In this document: positions 49,614 through 62,683 of the stretch, one piece after another
Position numbering within the stretch: position 1 is the first letter of the stretch
Layout of the letters: each line of letters opens with the position of its first letter
Assembly: GCA_948146395.1 (NCBI GenBank)
Contig: OX411546.1
Coordinates: 22,484,449-22,548,448, forward strand
Length of the DNA: 64,000 nt
Direction of reading: 5' to 3'
From: Fragum whitleyi
Taxonomy: Eukaryota > Mollusca > Bivalvia > Cardiida > Cardiidae
Program-made: the position numbers and the translations under genes
The notes under the pieces: model-generated
Seen by the model: the letters and a program-made list of their open reading frames with translations, nothing else
Databases searched by the model: none
What the model was told of the DNA's origin: nothing

Positions 49614-52324
49614 ACAATTTTACTTTATGGCAATGCTTTTGCATCAGTATGCAGTATGTTTCATTTGAAATCTGCCGATAGCTATAAAAGGACTCAATGG
49701 TATGCCGTTGCCTCGTAACATACGGGCCCTTTGTGCTGGTTGCATAGGCTGAAATTTTGATGCATTTTTATCCTGGACAAAGCTATTCTGTACAGATCAT
49801 TGTGTTTAAAACAACTCAAATTAAATAGAAAATGCTATACTTTTATTGCTTTATTAAGTCGCCATTTGTCAAAATGGCAGACTTATTGCGATTAGCTAGG
49901 AGGGTGTTTATGGTGATAGTGTGCAGGGTGTCTGTATACTGGTTTAGGCAAAGAACTACTTTTTTTCTTGAATTTACTCTATCTCTTTGCACCGGACCCA
50001 ATGACACCAAAAAGTAGTGCAGACAGATTAAAAAAGCAGCTATTTTGTTTGTTTAATGTAATACTTTGACTTTTATTTTTCCTTTTGAAGATAAACGCAA
50101 TCTTATGAAAAATTCATAATGGATATCTTGATGTCAAAAGTAAATTTGAGTTGCAAAATTAGAACGCCAAGGATTCTAAAAATTTTATTGGCCGTCATAT
50201 TGGAAAGATTGACGCCCCAGATTTATACATGTAAACAAAAATGGTACCGCTTTGTATTTCACTTCCACACAAATATTCGTTCAATGTATTTGATGAATTA
50301 ATTAGTGTTTGGGCAATTTATATAAGAAAAAAATTCTGATAGTGCTTGAGCCGATGGCTTCCATTGTATTGACCTGATTTTATTTTGTAACCGCTTTTAT
50401 GATACTACGATTTTGATAATCCAGTACACAACTTTTCAATTCTACACGATATCGGTTAACATTGAACCGGTCAAGAAAAGATATTGTTGATAAGAATTGA
50501 AAGTGCTATTTCAGCTAGGCTTTACTTTCTTTTTGAACTGAAGTGCTAAGCTCGTTTTTTTTTTTTTTTTTTTTGTTTTTTTTTTTAAAAAAAAACACGA
50601 TTATTCAGAGGTTGGGTTTTTTGTAGTGTTTATACTTGCATATCTGTCCAATTGCTTAGACTACTAACCGCTTATATTGATATGAGTTGTCTTGATCAAT
50701 GAAGTTAAAACAAAAACTAGATCTACATGCACTAATGAACATTATCGGGAATTTGAACCAGGTTTTTGTTTTAACTTGATATTCTCTGTGAATAACATTT
50801 GACAATTGATACATCTTGAACTGGAAATTGACTTTGGATTTTGATTCTCAGAAGATTGAAATTGAAAGTGAAAAAATGTTGTTGTTTGGGAAAGGGTTTA
50901 TATAATATATATTTTGTCGTCTGCAACTCTTTTCAAATTGTACCACCCCAAAATTTCGCCGTTTGGTTAATTGTTGATAATCATAAACCTAAGTACAATA
51001 AAACACTGGATGCACAGAGAGGATGTGATAATAGTGGTGGGAAATCGATGTGTAGGTGTTGCATCCATCACAATATGACATACTGTTAAAAGTGCTGTAA
51101 AACTACATTCGATCAGTCAGACTCTACTTAGAATCTGCCAAACAGAACCCTTGAATTGATAGAAAAGGCTTAGCATCTGAAATTGAACAACAACCTGAAC
51201 AAAAGGAGCTTGTAATTCAGCTGTTTTTAGATCAGTAAGTGCTTGGGGTGACCTATTGTGATCTCTTATCATCTGTTTGCCTGTAAACAATACTGTCGGG
51301 TTATTCTTGTCTCAAAATCTGAGTTATTGATCACAAATAACCAAAGTTCCAAAATATCGTGGTATCATCCTCATGGCGACTTTCAGGACCTTCAGTCCTT
51401 TGATATTATTGTTATTATTATTATTATTATTAATTATTATTCTATATTTATTATTATTATTATCTAATTAGATGAAGTAGTAGGAGTAGTTGTAGTAGTT
51501 GTAGTAGAAGTAGTAGTAGTAGTAGTAGTAATAGTAGTAGTAGTAGAAGTAGTAGATGAAGTAGTAGTAGTAATAGTAGTAGTAGAAGTAGTAGTAGTAA
51601 AAGTAGTAGTTGTTGTTGTCGTTGTCGTCGTTGATGTTGTTGTTGTAGCAGTAGCAATAGCAATAGCTTTTTTTCAAGATTTATTCGAACGTGAAAAAAG
51701 CAGATATATACTTACTGTGGTGGATTATACATATTCATAGCAAAACAGTATTTATATCCAAAAGTAAACGATAGGTCAAAATAGAATACATTTATTGACA
51801 CTATCTTTTTATTACAACGTAATTATGGTATCGTTGTATTAAAAAACCCTACAATTTCCATGTGTCCAGTATTAATCGATACCGCATTTAAAGTGAACTG
51901 CTAAATGAAATTGACAGAACAATGTTTCTTTAATGATTTCAGAATTAAAGTAAATAAACCGCTGCAAAACTTTAAATTTTAGTGGTAACGTCGGGGTAAC
52001 CACATGAATATTATGGTTAACCCCGAGGCTTCAACTAAACCTCTGTTATCTGATCGGGCCAAAGTCTTAACGACAATTCTTATTCCTCCAAAATATCTAC
52101 AATATTCATGACTAGCATGAAACAGGAATCATCTAATGGATTCGTGAAGATAAAGAAATATATTTAAAGAACTTTTTTATGTTTTTTTGTTTTGTTTTTT
52201 TTTTTTTTTTTTTAGAAAACGAGACTTTAAATAGTGTGAAAATTGAAAAGAATTCTTTAAAAATGCCATTTTCAAAATGCACAAGCTGTCTTGCGGAGAC
52301 AAGTCTTGTAATAAAAGAAACTCA
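49614..52324. other. Convergent intergenic region
   Basis: Between the ends of the discoidin and Reeler genes. Apart from the microsatellite and a T-rich tract near 50557-50587, no gene or family copy was recognised. Confidence 0.35.
51400..51660. repeat. Compound (TTA)n-(AGT)n microsatellite
   Basis: ATT-type units at 51400-51470, then about 55 units of AGT/AGA/TGT type. Gives artefactual poly-Leu and poly-Tyr frames. Confidence 0.9.
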
Positions 52325-52452
52325 ATAAGCGATATTTTACTACCTCCCTTTAATGTCATTCAAAACGCATTCATACAACTCATTCATTTTAAATTCATAT
52401 TCATTAAAAAAAATCATTCACCTTGTCAATTTCACGATGTTCCTAACTGTAG
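52325..52452. repeat. Family J fragment
   Basis: Right part only, from taagcgatattttactacc to cacgatgttcctaactgt; abuts the next element. Confidence 0.65.
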
Positions 52453-52456
52453 AACC

Positions 52457-52622
52457 CTTAAGGTAGTGGACCCGTAATAGTTCCACAACGTCTCGGAAGT
52501 AACGAACATTAACAGTGTTGACCGAAATTTCCTAATAATTCTCACTAGGAAACCTCTGTCAACATTGTGAAAGATAATACATTCCGAAAAGTTGCAGAAC
52601 TATTACGGGTCCACTACCTTTA
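52457..52622. repeat. Family G MITE, copy 2
   Basis: Ends ggtagtggacccgtaatagt and ctattacgggtccactacc, preceded by TTAA. Confidence 0.82.
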
Positions 52623-52894
52623 TAGAATATCATAAATATGTTTGAAATTTCCGGGAACACCTGACTAAAAACATGTAATTTTAGTTGTCTAACCGAGACA
52701 CTACAAAACAAACAATTTTAGTCTTATCAGATTTCAAAGAATTTGCAGACGCTCATTTAATGTGCGTTTAAATCGAAAAAACCTACAAAGTGTTGAAGAA
52801 AAGAATGGAAAAAGAGGATTGCTTGAACAAGTCATTTCTCCTATTTTGTCATTTTTATTTCCTTTATCTTTAGGTGCAAAGAATATTCAGTTAA

Positions 52895-52988
52895 CGGAGA
52901 ATTCCTAATTGGGAGATCTCAGTTAAAATTGTGAAAGATCATGTGTTCCGAAATGTTGCGGAACTATTACGAGTCTTTTATCTTAAGT
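52895..52988. repeat. Family G fragment
   Basis: Right half only, to gttgcggaactattacgag. Confidence 0.65.
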
Positions 52989-53594
52989 TAAGTTCCGTCT
53001 AGAAATTTTCAAAACAACAAGGTTCCGCTAAAACTATAAATACTGTAAAGGAAACTGTATAGACAAGTCCAATTTCACACTTTAACAAACTAGTTGAAAT
53101 ACATAAAAAAATCCAATTCTGACGTCAGTTTATTTTAAAACGGTACATAGGATTGCATGCCGTTACCGCAACTGACCTTTGTTAAAGTCCCCGTCTGTGT
53201 TCGTGTATATTTCCGAAACGCAAGACAAGGATCCTAGACGACAATGTACACACAAACTAGATTTTTATTCTTAAAGATAAGCTTGATTTTGTCATACTAA
53301 TATTCGGTAATGCAAATGATTATGCCGCGATGATCTACATATATGCATAACTTGATGAATATTTAAGACCCACTACATTTCGGACTAGAAACTGGATACC
53401 GCACCTTTACCGCCATTGCACGTGGGCGTATTTCACCAGACCAAAATCTTATTTACATATTTTACTTTATACAGAAGATTATGCGTTTCGCGAAAAAGCC
53501 GCCGTTTGTCGATTGATTTGTTTATTTTTATGTAACACATTGTTCATTACACTAAATAAAAAAAAATATTCAAATAATATTCACAAAAGAGTTT

Positions 53595-53600
53595 TTTATT
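53595..53600 (-). promoter_or_regulatory. Polyadenylation signal of the Reeler gene
   Basis: AATAAA on the minus strand (tttatt on plus), about 120 bp beyond the stop codon of the Reeler gene. Confidence 0.5.
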
Positions 53601-53719
53601 TCTTTAAACGCAGACTGGGCCTCTAAGTATAAACTATGTAACAGAAATATACACGTTTAATATCTGATTAATAAAATTATATATACAAGTGAGAAAGGTG
53701 TCCTTGTTTCTCATCGCAT

Positions 53720-56700
53720 TCATTTCGGCTTGAGAACGCCCGAGAAAGCATTCATCCAGTATACGCTCTGTCTTCTAAGTGGCTCATACAACTGCACCAC
53801 TGTAGCTCTGAAAGTCAAGGAAAGGAGAATATTTTGATTTAGAACAGCGTTTTTAACGTCGCCTTTAACAGTCCTTCAATCTTACCCCGGTGAAGTTCAA
53901 TAACAGTTAACAACACCGTGAAGTTGATGAGGTGAATGATTTTAGAATGATTTTGGAATGAAATTGAATAGGTGCGATGAGTGAGTCTAGGGTGAAATTA
54001 AAAGGAGGCAATTTGATATCGCTTATTTTGTTCAGGGTGAACAAAATAAGCGATATTTATTACCTCTCTTTAATTAAATATGCCTAACACATTCTATACA
54101 TAGCTTCCCATTTCTTCAAGAACCCAGCAGACGCTTATGAATTCAATTCTTATGAATTCAATAATGTCACTGATTTTTTTTTCTAGCTATATTAGTTTTG
54201 AATGTTGTTGTAGACCTTATCTTGTTTAGTAGTTTGAGTGGGTGTTTTTGAATGAATGAATGAATTAATTAATTAATTAATTAAGTTTTTCTTGCATTTA
54301 TATCGATTTCGTAACGTTTCAAACTATTTTAGCTAGTTGTATGAATGAATGAATGAATTAATTAATGAAAAGAGCCCTGAGTGAGCGATTTAGAATGGTT
54401 TTGATTGAAATGAATATCAATTTCACGATGTTACAAACTGTGGCCATGTTCTTCCTGGGCATCACCAGTACTATGCTGCGACTCCTGGCGCCAAGTGACC
54501 CACGCACTGGCTGAAGTTCGAAACAACTATTTTCGCATTTTCTTGGTTTACCCTTCCGATCGCCCTGGATAATGAGCAAAACGGTTGATACCTGAACAAA
54601 ACATCGCTAAAAAAAAGAAAGAAAAAAATCGGTTAAGGGTGCACTGATTACGAAATTTTTATCAAGCCAATTTCAAAACGGTCCATAACTTATAAGCAAC
54701 CAGTGACCATAACCTTTGTCACAGAGTCTAACCTGCCCTGCATTCAGGATAGCAAAACAGTGCAAAATGTTTTCCAATTATACCTCGCTTTGCACGAGCA
54801 CTTGCGTGCAAAGCGGGGTTAAATTAGCAAACAGTTTACACCGCTTTGTCATCCTGAATGCATTGCTGATTAATTACTTCCTGACCTTGTCATAAGTCAT
54901 GCAGAGACTGACCTGAAATATAAGTCCTCGTTTGAGTTTGGCGCCTTCCACGTGAAGTTGATTTGAGCCTTCTCGTTCTTGTTAATATGAGTTATTCCTC
55001 CCTGTAGAAAAAGAATGTAGAAATATACAGCCCTGTGATTAGGATGTAAAAACGTTTCGCGAGCGCTTTAAGATGATACCCCGCTTTGCAGGTGCACATA
55101 CGTGCAAAGCGAGGTCTCATTTCGAAAACGCTTCGCTAACGTTTTCATCCAGAACGCAGGACAGATTTGTCCTATACACGGATGCGAACTATTATACGGA
55201 AATTACGGTATTAAGATCGTGTGTAAAATGCTGTAATGCTATAATAAAACTTTCTTAAATGCCTTTTGATTGATTATCGAGAATTAATGCTAGAATATTG
55301 TCGAGTTGGTGAATAACTTAGAACAGGATAATATTCGAAAAATAAACGCTATTCATATTTTCGTGTTTACGTCTTGTCATTTTCCCCTCGAATATTTTGT
55401 ATTATCAAAAATATTCTTTGTCCATAAACAGTCTCCTTAAATTATGACATATAATTTTCTATTTCGTCTTATTTAATTAGAAATTTCAAAGTTTTAAAGT
55501 TTCAGGAAACTTTTCAGACAACTAAATTTTCAATATTTTTTTTCATGCTCCCCACTTGAGCATACAAAGGTAACATTTAACGTATCCCCAGGCCACTGAG
55601 GCCACTACCTTTCTGTGAAAGATTTTTTTGAAATGCGACCTTTGGTTGGCCTGTGCTAGAACCAATATTTTATTCAATTATTTGTTTTAAATGATAAATT
55701 TTCGCGTAGCGGGTCACATATCCTTCCTGTCATTTCTGCGGCAAGGGAAGATAACTCACCTTTCCACACACGTGTTTCATTAAAGACCCGTCTAGATTAA
55801 CAAATTCGCCGACAGTTGCCTCCTCTTTAGTCGGATCCGAATTAGTGCCGACTTCGATCAGAAACCCTTTAAACGTCCTGTTACCTGCACTCAATGTCCC
55901 TGAGAACGAGATTAAAATAAGCAATGATCGGTTGACCCCTAAAAACTTAGCTTTTAAAAAACTCGAAAATATATGTATTTGGTGTCTTGTTATTCTGTTT
56001 TTGTTTTTTGTTTTGTTTTGTTTTTTCTCTTGGTGTTATTGCTGTTTTTATTAAGTCAGACGCCGCTTTCGACAATCTTTCAATAAATTGTGGCAGCTGG
56101 AGCACCTGGCAATTGATTTGTTTAAACATAAGTACTACATTTATATCCTTTTCCTGGCCTGCAGCTGCTATCCCACTTTGATGGTTTGTGGTTACATGGC
56201 GTAGCTTGAGGGAAGACATGCATTTTATTTTTCTGAAATAATTGAAACAATGAAAAGAACGAAAAATGGTTAGCCAAAATGAAATGTAAGAATTTTGGTA
56301 AAAAAGAAAAACATTGAAAGCGGCAAATAAGACTATCAAATGTTCATATATAATATTTTATCTTATAACTATACAAATATCCGTGTGATAACAACCCATA
56401 TGATATTTTTTATGATATCACACAGTTATTTTTAGAACATGATATAATGTGGTTATTTTTAGAAACTTGCATTTCAGTTAGAAACATCGATGAAAACAAG
56501 ACAAATAGAGGTTATAAGATAAATATAATACATTCTTAGTGTATTGTATGAAAAAAATATCTAACTCGGTTGTGAGAATTGATCATTGTCTCGGCAGAGC
56601 CTCGCCAATAATCAATTCTCCCAACCTCGTTAGATATTTTTTCTAATACAAAACACTAAGTATGTATTATATATATATCGAAAAATTATAGTTGAAAATA

Positions 56701-59700
56701 AAGAGAAGGAAATGCTCGCAATCATCTTTCTTCCCTTCTACCTTCTGTCCTGTTTTTTTTAAACCTATATGTAAGAAACGATCACAAAGAAGGCGGTTTT
56801 CTGTCTGAAAAGTGCCCTATCCTGCATTCAGGACATCCAAATCGGTGTAAACAGTTTGCTAATTATACCTTGCATTACACGTAACTGCGCGTGCAATGCT
56901 GGGTATAATTGGTGAACAATCATTCATTCCAAACACTCACTTAAAAAACGGCCGGAAACTGTTCAAAAAGCGCTTCCAAATCGTTCAAAATGATCAACTT
57001 TTCAATCAAATGATCATGTAAATGCGTGATTAATTTGCTGGTCTTGATTTTTTAATAGTTTGATTCGCCCCTGAAGATTCAAAATTTGAAAAGTACGTAG
57101 ATTTTTTAAAGGGGACTTAATCGGCGGTAAAATCGTAAACTTTTCACCGACTAACCTATGCGGCGACTGTATAGTGCTTCAAAAACGAGATTCCATTAGA
57201 TCGGCGACTCGACAGGGATTTTGTTCAATCTCAAGGAGAAATCGTACGACTAGTCGGAGACGATTCAGCGAACTGAGGCTACAAAGCGTAACGTAATTTG
57301 ACGTTATTTCTGCAGCGTAAAATTGAAGAAAAAACAAACGCGTTTCATTTGAAACAACCGTATGCCACATTCTGAATTATATCAAAAGGGGTGATGAAAA
57401 TTTGCATTACTACCATGTTCAGATTTGTATCAATTATTTTCAGGATGTAGAATCTCTGTATTTACGTGACAAAATAAATTTTGCATAAACAAAAGCATTG
57501 AATTTCCGAATAACTAAAAAAGGTTCATAAAAATGATAAAAGACTTAATATTATTGGTCTTGCTATTCTAAAAACTCATCAAAACCTAGGATAGTTTCTT
57601 ATCTAAATTAAACCGGTCAGTATATCATTTTTCTACCAGTAATTTCGAAATAATTTATTTAACGCGAAACTCGCAACGTAAAACGTCATTTAAATGAGAA
57701 AGCGTGACATTTTTCCGACTTTTCCAGCATTCTCGCATTTAGCGTTAAATCCACAAAAACATAGATTGTTATATATTTTTGAAAATAACGGACTGACCAT
57801 TTTTTCTAGTTCAATTTTTATATCATTTAATCGACATTTAATAAGAGTTAAGTTACTCCTCGCAAAAATGGTGCGACAAAAATGACGTTATTTCAAAAAG
57901 CGTGACATTTTTTCAGACTTCTTCACGCGAAAATTTTGTATTTAATTAAGACACGCAAATAAACAAAATTCAAACTGAAAAAATAAAAATCTGACCATTT
58001 TTCTTTAATGTTTTTAGATTTAACAATTTCCTTCATTTTGTGTTTTTATTTTTACGTTGAAATTTCTTAGTCGTCCTTTTTTCTGCATTTTTAGCAGCGT
58101 TACACTTTCCGCTTTTTTATTTACGTGATGAGATTTTCGCAAAATTTTATCTGAGACTTTCAAAAATCACACTGAATAAGGACTAGTATTATAGGTATTT
58201 GTGTGTAAAATTTTACTATGATAAAGAGCGTATCCGCGATTTTATGGCATTTTGAACATGTATTGAAAGAGAAGCATGTTACGCGTTACATAACTTTTTG
58301 GCGATTTCTTTTATGATAAACTCGATAATATTTTTCTTCACAGCCATGGGTATCAAAATTTAGTGTCTATAAGATGGAGCTTTTCAAAAGCTTTAAAATG
58401 ATGTACAACAATGTGCTGTTGTAGGCTGTACAACAATTTTATTTTGAATTAAAACATAAATATGACTGATTTTCATAAAATAGCCCGACGTTACTGCGAC
58501 GTCTCTCGGCGACGTCCGTTAGATTTGTGAAAGATCGATATTGCATCGACGAGAAATCGTCGGCGAAAGAACGGGCTGCAGCCGATCATCGGTCGGGCGC
58601 ATGCCGATATTGTACACATCGATGACGTATCGGTTTCTCTTTTCTGACCTTTTTACTTCCATCATAAATCGGCGATTAGCCATTGACGCCACGCCGGCGT
58701 ATCGGCGACAAGTTAACAACATATCGTCAACATAGCAAAAGCTGGGTTAGTTAAATAGATCATTCAATTACAACCTCATCACTGGCTGTGAAAAAAAGAC
58801 ATCGACAAGCCGCCGTTTTATTTAACTGCAAAGTGAATATTTCGTCCGATATTGCCTGTATCCGTTCGCCGACATTTCTTTCCCAACCCGCCACTAAAAA
58901 TGTGATTGCCTATTTTATGTGACTTTAACACAAATAAAAAAAAACATGCAAAAGCTTTACCAAGCCTATGTCTTTAACGGCTGCCTAGTAACCCTGAACG
59001 CAGGAATGTCGCAGTTCTTATACAATTTCTGTTATATAATGTTATGACCTCTTTATGACAGCAATCTGTTAAACGGCACCTTCGCAAAGCAGGAATGGTA
59101 ACTCCTCCTTGTTCCTTAAGATACAAAGTATGTAGTAAGAATCCTTTGCTTGTGAAGGTGGTGAAAGGGCCACAAAACACCACAAGACAGGGACTAGATG
59201 GATCTGTCTGGTGTGACATATATGACCCGTCACGCAAAAAGGGACCAGTTGGTTTGTGCGTAAAGTGTCGACCCTAGTCAGACTACGCGGGTTGCGCAGG
59301 CTGACTAGGATAGAAGCTTTTTGCACTTTTCTGATTTTCTGAATCAAGAAGGATTAATCTATCTTCCATTGAAAGATTTTTTTGAAATGCGTCCTCTGCT
59401 TGACCTCTCCTGGATCAAATCCCTTTTTCGCGATTTTATTTTACGGAGTTCCGAGATGGTCCCTTTTCGCGTGACGGGTTACATATATTACATAATAAAA
59501 AAATCTATTACCTTTGATTTCATCTCCTGCCTCATAAGTATATGTCGATAAGGTAATTTTGAAAGGATTCGGATCGCCATCCGCACTTGATTCCCCATGT
59601 CCTGGCTTCATCTTGGAGCAGACCCAGCTTGGAGCGCCCCAGGGAAACGCAACTGTCGATGCTAGTAGACATACTAACTGTAGGATTGCAAGAGTAAGCA

Positions 59701-59701
59701 T
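53720..59701 (-). CDS. Secreted Reeler-domain protein (Hdd11/defence-protein-like)
   Basis: Exons: 59512-59701, 55760-55899, 54913-55001 and 53720-53807, with phases 1, 0 and 2 consistent and a total of 168 residues. The signal peptide is about residues 1-18 (ending LLASTVA). The mature protein is a single Reeler domain: GAPSWVCSKMKPGHG near the start, TYEAGDEIKGTLSAG, the hallmark FKGFLIEVG, then GEFVNLDG, HVCGK, GGITHINK, INFTWKAP and FRATVVQ, ending about 25 residues later. Cys28 and Cys108 are placed as the domain's disulphide. No membrane segment or extra domain follows, as in the small secreted putative defence proteins of insects and molluscs (Hdd11, l(2)34Fc type) rather than reelin or ferric-chelate reductase. 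A role in immunity is known only for some family members. The gene is convergent with the discoidin gene. Confidence 0.86.
53903..54441. repeat. Family J element, copy 3
   Basis: Left aacagttaacaacaccgtg and right cacgatgttacaaactgt; the internal hairpin cgcttattttgttc / gaacaaaataagcg is perfect. Small (aatt)n and (aatg)n runs are inserted. Lies in intron 3 of the Reeler gene. Confidence 0.8.
54735..54868. repeat. Family A palindrome, copy 8
   Basis: Well preserved: cctgcattcaggatagcaaa to gtcatcctgaatgcattgc. About 45 bp from the donor of Reeler exon 3. Confidence 0.88.
55030..55163. repeat. Family A palindrome, copy 9
   Basis: ccctgtgattaggatgtaaa to tttcatccagaacgcagg. Begins 27 bp beyond the acceptor of Reeler exon 3, so exon 3 sits between copies 8 and 9. 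Confidence 0.82.
55164..55594. other. Intron 2 of Reeler gene, nothing recognised
   Basis: AT-rich; no coding frame or repeat recognised. Confidence 0.4.
55595..55722. repeat. Family B MITE, right-half fragment
   Basis: From tttctgtgaaagattttttt to cgcgtagcgggtcacatatc. Ends 36 bp from the donor of Reeler exon 2. Confidence 0.7.
56362..56688 (+). repeat. Family D MITE, copy 6
   Basis: Starts taactatacaaatatccgtg and ends gtatgtattatatatata, with the internal hairpin around tcggcagagcctcgcc. Confidence 0.85.
56819..56935. repeat. Family A palindrome, copy 10
   Basis: cctgcattcaggacatccaa to gctgggtataattggtgaac; the right end is truncated. Confidence 0.78.
57100..58900. other. Intron 1 of Reeler gene; CpG-rich segments, possible large element
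   Basis: Two unusually CpG-rich segments (57117-57260 and 58480-58740, both rich in tcggcg and cgacg) bracket an AT-rich interior in which gcgtgacattttt occurs twice (57702 and 57900). This could be one old transposon, but no ends or transposase were identified. Confidence 0.3.
59219..59488. repeat. Family B MITE, near-complete copy
   Basis: Left tatgacccgtcacgcaaaaa and right cgcgtgacgggttacatata, with hairpin tcagactacgcgggttgcgc. Ends 22 bp from the donor of Reeler exon 1. Confidence 0.85.
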
Positions 59702-59898
59702 TGCTGAAAAGGGAATAACTAAATAGAGAATAATACATGTATGTTACTGTTTAAATAAACATCAATCTTGCGGAGAGGAGTCTTTAAGTATGCTTAATTG
59801 AATCTAAATGGGCATTACTTATTTCGAAGTTATCAAGAACCCACTGAGTGTTACCTACGTATTTACACTGCTAAACGAAAGGTTCACCAAAAATCAAT

Positions 59899-59992
59899 GT
59901 TATCTGGTCGAGGTTTGAGCTTGCCTCGTCACGACATTTTCTCACAGGCGGGACAAGCTAACATTAAAAGTTTTTAAGACATTAACATAATA
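59899..59992. repeat. Family H fragment
   Basis: atgttatctggtcgaggttt and its mirror side ggcgggacaagctaacatt only. Confidence 0.6.
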
Positions 59993-60506
59993 TTTTAAGT
60001 TCATTTTGTAATTTTGGTTGATTCCATTAATTTAGGTGCATTCTGATTGGTTGAAAATTTAGTTTCATTCCCCAAAACTTTCCTAAATATTAGCACCGGA
60101 AGAAATCTGTCTAATTTTGGAGGAATTCTTCCATTCTTGCTTTACGATTTTAAATTATAAGACATTAAGAGAGTATTTTTTTATTTCATGTTTCATGAAA
60201 CTAAAACCCTAATCACACTAATGTATGAATTCGCTTCACGTTTTCATACTGTGATGGGACTTTTTGTTTCATACCTCGATGGAATGAAAATATACCCTTT
60301 TCATCTTTTTTAAAGTCATTTCTCGGTACTCGAATTTTATAAAACCTTTAAAACATTCTCCTGAACTTGCGGTTTAAAAAAAATCATAAGGAATACTGAC
60401 CCTTTGGTAATTATTAAATCAGTTTCCAATGTTGACTACACACAAGAATAGTTCATGGGAAGGGCTAATGACCACTAACGTATTTGTCACATAATGAAAC
60501 TTATGT

Positions 60507-60925
60507 GACGGTTTAGAGGGAGGTAAGTTGCGTTGGACATGCAAATTAGAGATATATCTGCTAAAGTTAATTGGCTTATGGTAGCCTATATAGACAGAAA
60601 CGACCCATTTTTCATAGAGGGTCCTTTTCTCTGAATGGACCACATCTGTCTATGTGCTCGGTTCCTTACAGTTGGTGTCACCGGTTGGATAACGGCAACT
60701 ACCGGAATTGCTTTACCCACGGGTCTCCCAAGCCAAGACTCGGGACGAGTTTTCTCGGAGGGGAGAGTAAGGTAACGGTTTAAAGGGAGGTTAGTGGATA
60801 AGAAAATTAGAAAGACCTGTCCTAAGTTAATTGGCTAATGGTAACCTATATAGACAGAAACGACCCATTAAGGGTTGAGGATCCTTTTCCCTGAATGGAT
60901 CACGTCTGTCCAATAGCTCTGTTCA
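60507..60925. repeat. Two diverged direct repeats of ~155 bp
   Basis: 60507-60665 and 60775-60925 share acggtttagagggaggt, agttaattggct, tatagacagaaacgacccat and ccttttctctgaatgga. The unit is about 268 bp with the spacer. Confidence 0.8.
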
Positions 60926-61123
60926 TTGGTTCATTCCACTAAAAAAAAGTTTGTTTTAGAAACTAGCAAATTGCCCATGAGCATTTTTTAAACTTTTTTA
61001 GATTGGTCGCACAGTTTGAATGTTGCATAACAAAGCTTTTATGTATATGTCTTGTATACGTGAGTATTAAATATATAACATAATTGAAATTTCAGTTCCC
61101 TGCGTAAGAAGATAACTAAAGTG

Positions 61124-61209
61124 TATATCGATGGCTCAGCGTGAAACAGTTGTAACTGCCTATATTTTTATATGCAGTTACAACTGTTTCGCGCTGAGCC
61201 ATCGATATA
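61124..61209. repeat. Family O palindrome, copy 2
   Basis: atatcgatggctcagcgtga to ctgagccatcgatat, almost perfectly mirrored. Confidence 0.88.
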
Positions 61210-61315
61210 AAGCACTGAATAAGTCAGGTGAGCGATCCAGTATCATCCTGGACCTCTTGCTGGAGCTATTCACATTTTGCGAAAAAAATTGTATAACATT
61301 CAAAACTAAGGAACC

Positions 61316-61450
61316 AATCCTGCGGTCTGGATGACAATACGATGCAAACCGTTTCAAAGAAAACCCCGCTTTGGAAGCAAGTGTTCGTGCAAAGCGGATT
61401 AAAAATTTGCAAACAATTTGCGACGTTTTTTTCATCATGAAAGCATAGTT
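61316..61450. repeat. Family A palindrome, copy 11
   Basis: cctgcggtctggatgacaat to ttttcatcatgaaagcat, centre ggaagcaagtgttcgtgc; diverged. Confidence 0.72.
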
Positions 61451-61662
61451 GATGTGCAAAATCCTTTGCAAACGTTTAAAATAGTAGATCTACCCTGCTT
61501 TGAACAACAAATGTGTGAAAACTGGATAAAATTTTACAAATTTTTAGCAACTGATATCATCTTGGGCGTATAGCAGAGTATTGCTTGACTGTCCGAAAGC
61601 TGGATAGTAACACCAAGGCGCCAATGTGACGGATAGCTAATTTATCATGCAATGAAACCTGT

Positions 61663-61966
61663 ATTGAACTGATATCGCCTGTCTGATAGCATGACATGTT
61701 ATCAGGCAGTCTATTTTTAGAAACAATTTGCATAAACTTTCACATAAATTTCTTCACTTTTTAAGGGTTTATTATGATTAAGCGCTGAAAAATGATTGCA
61801 TGATAAATAGAATAACATTTAAGTGTCTTTAAATATCAATATTATCTGGTCTCGGCTGCGAGAAATTATCATGACTCGGCAAAGCCTCGCCCTGATAAAT
61901 TCCCCCAACCTCGACCAGATAACATTGATATTTTAAGACACTAACATGTTATTCTCTATATATCTG
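61663..61966 (-). repeat. Family H element, copy 2
   Basis: Reverse orientation of 32063-32355, including tgatagcatgacatgttatc and the hairpin tctggtctcggctgcgag. Confidence 0.82.
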
Positions 61967-62027
61967 TTGGAGACTGGTGAATCAAAAAGATAAATGAGAT
62001 TTGAAAAATAACCTGAAGTTTTGAAAA

Positions 62028-62450
62028 TTTATATAGGATAACCGTTCATTTCGATGTAAGGTCGATTTACATTTCATTGAGAGAACAACAGAAGCTATAT
62101 CTTTATGAGGGGCCTAGCCACGAGTGAAATATAGCTTTTGTTGTACATAAAATTAAAATATCGATCGATCTCATTCGAAAAACAAACGATTACTCTATTA
62201 CTTTAATGCAAAAAAGGAGACAAACGTGAAATTTTAATTACAAATTACAACATTCATAATGACGTCACTTATTGGGCCCCGCTTAGATAACGTCAGATAG
62301 GGTGAAGTGAACGAAAATGGGGTATAAGTTTTTGATAATTTCACTGGTTAGGCGATGAGTTTTTCAAATGATAATCTATCTTTTTTTTTCACGAAAATCC
62401 ACAGAAAAGCATTTAAAAGGGCTCTAATTGCTTAAACGTTTTCCGGTGGA
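62028..62450. repeat. Family C fold-back element, copy 5
   Basis: Begins ataggataaccgttcatttc, with a hairpin at 62080-62145 and a tail with taacgtcagatagggtga. Confidence 0.78.
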
Positions 62451-62543
62451 TTATCGACAAGTAAAACAAAGAAATCACATTTCTATTTCATGTTTGCTTT
62501 CACATTTTTAGAATATTCGTCCGTTGTTCTGGTAAAATCAACG

Positions 62544-62683
62544 AATCTTTCATTTCAATAACAATAAAAGCTACATCTTCACTGAAAATATCGTTTAATT
62601 TTCATTTAAGGCTAATCTTTCATTTCAATAACAATAAAAGCTACATCTTCACTGAAAATATCGTTTAATTTTCATTTAAGGCT
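62544..62683. repeat. Perfect 70-bp tandem duplication
   Basis: 62544-62613 is repeated without visible change at 62614-62683 (starts aatctttcatttcaataaca). Recent duplication or assembly artefact. Confidence 0.92.

Noticed and set aside
51460..51677. Poly-Leu and poly-Tyr frames
   Set aside because: Translation of the AGT microsatellite.
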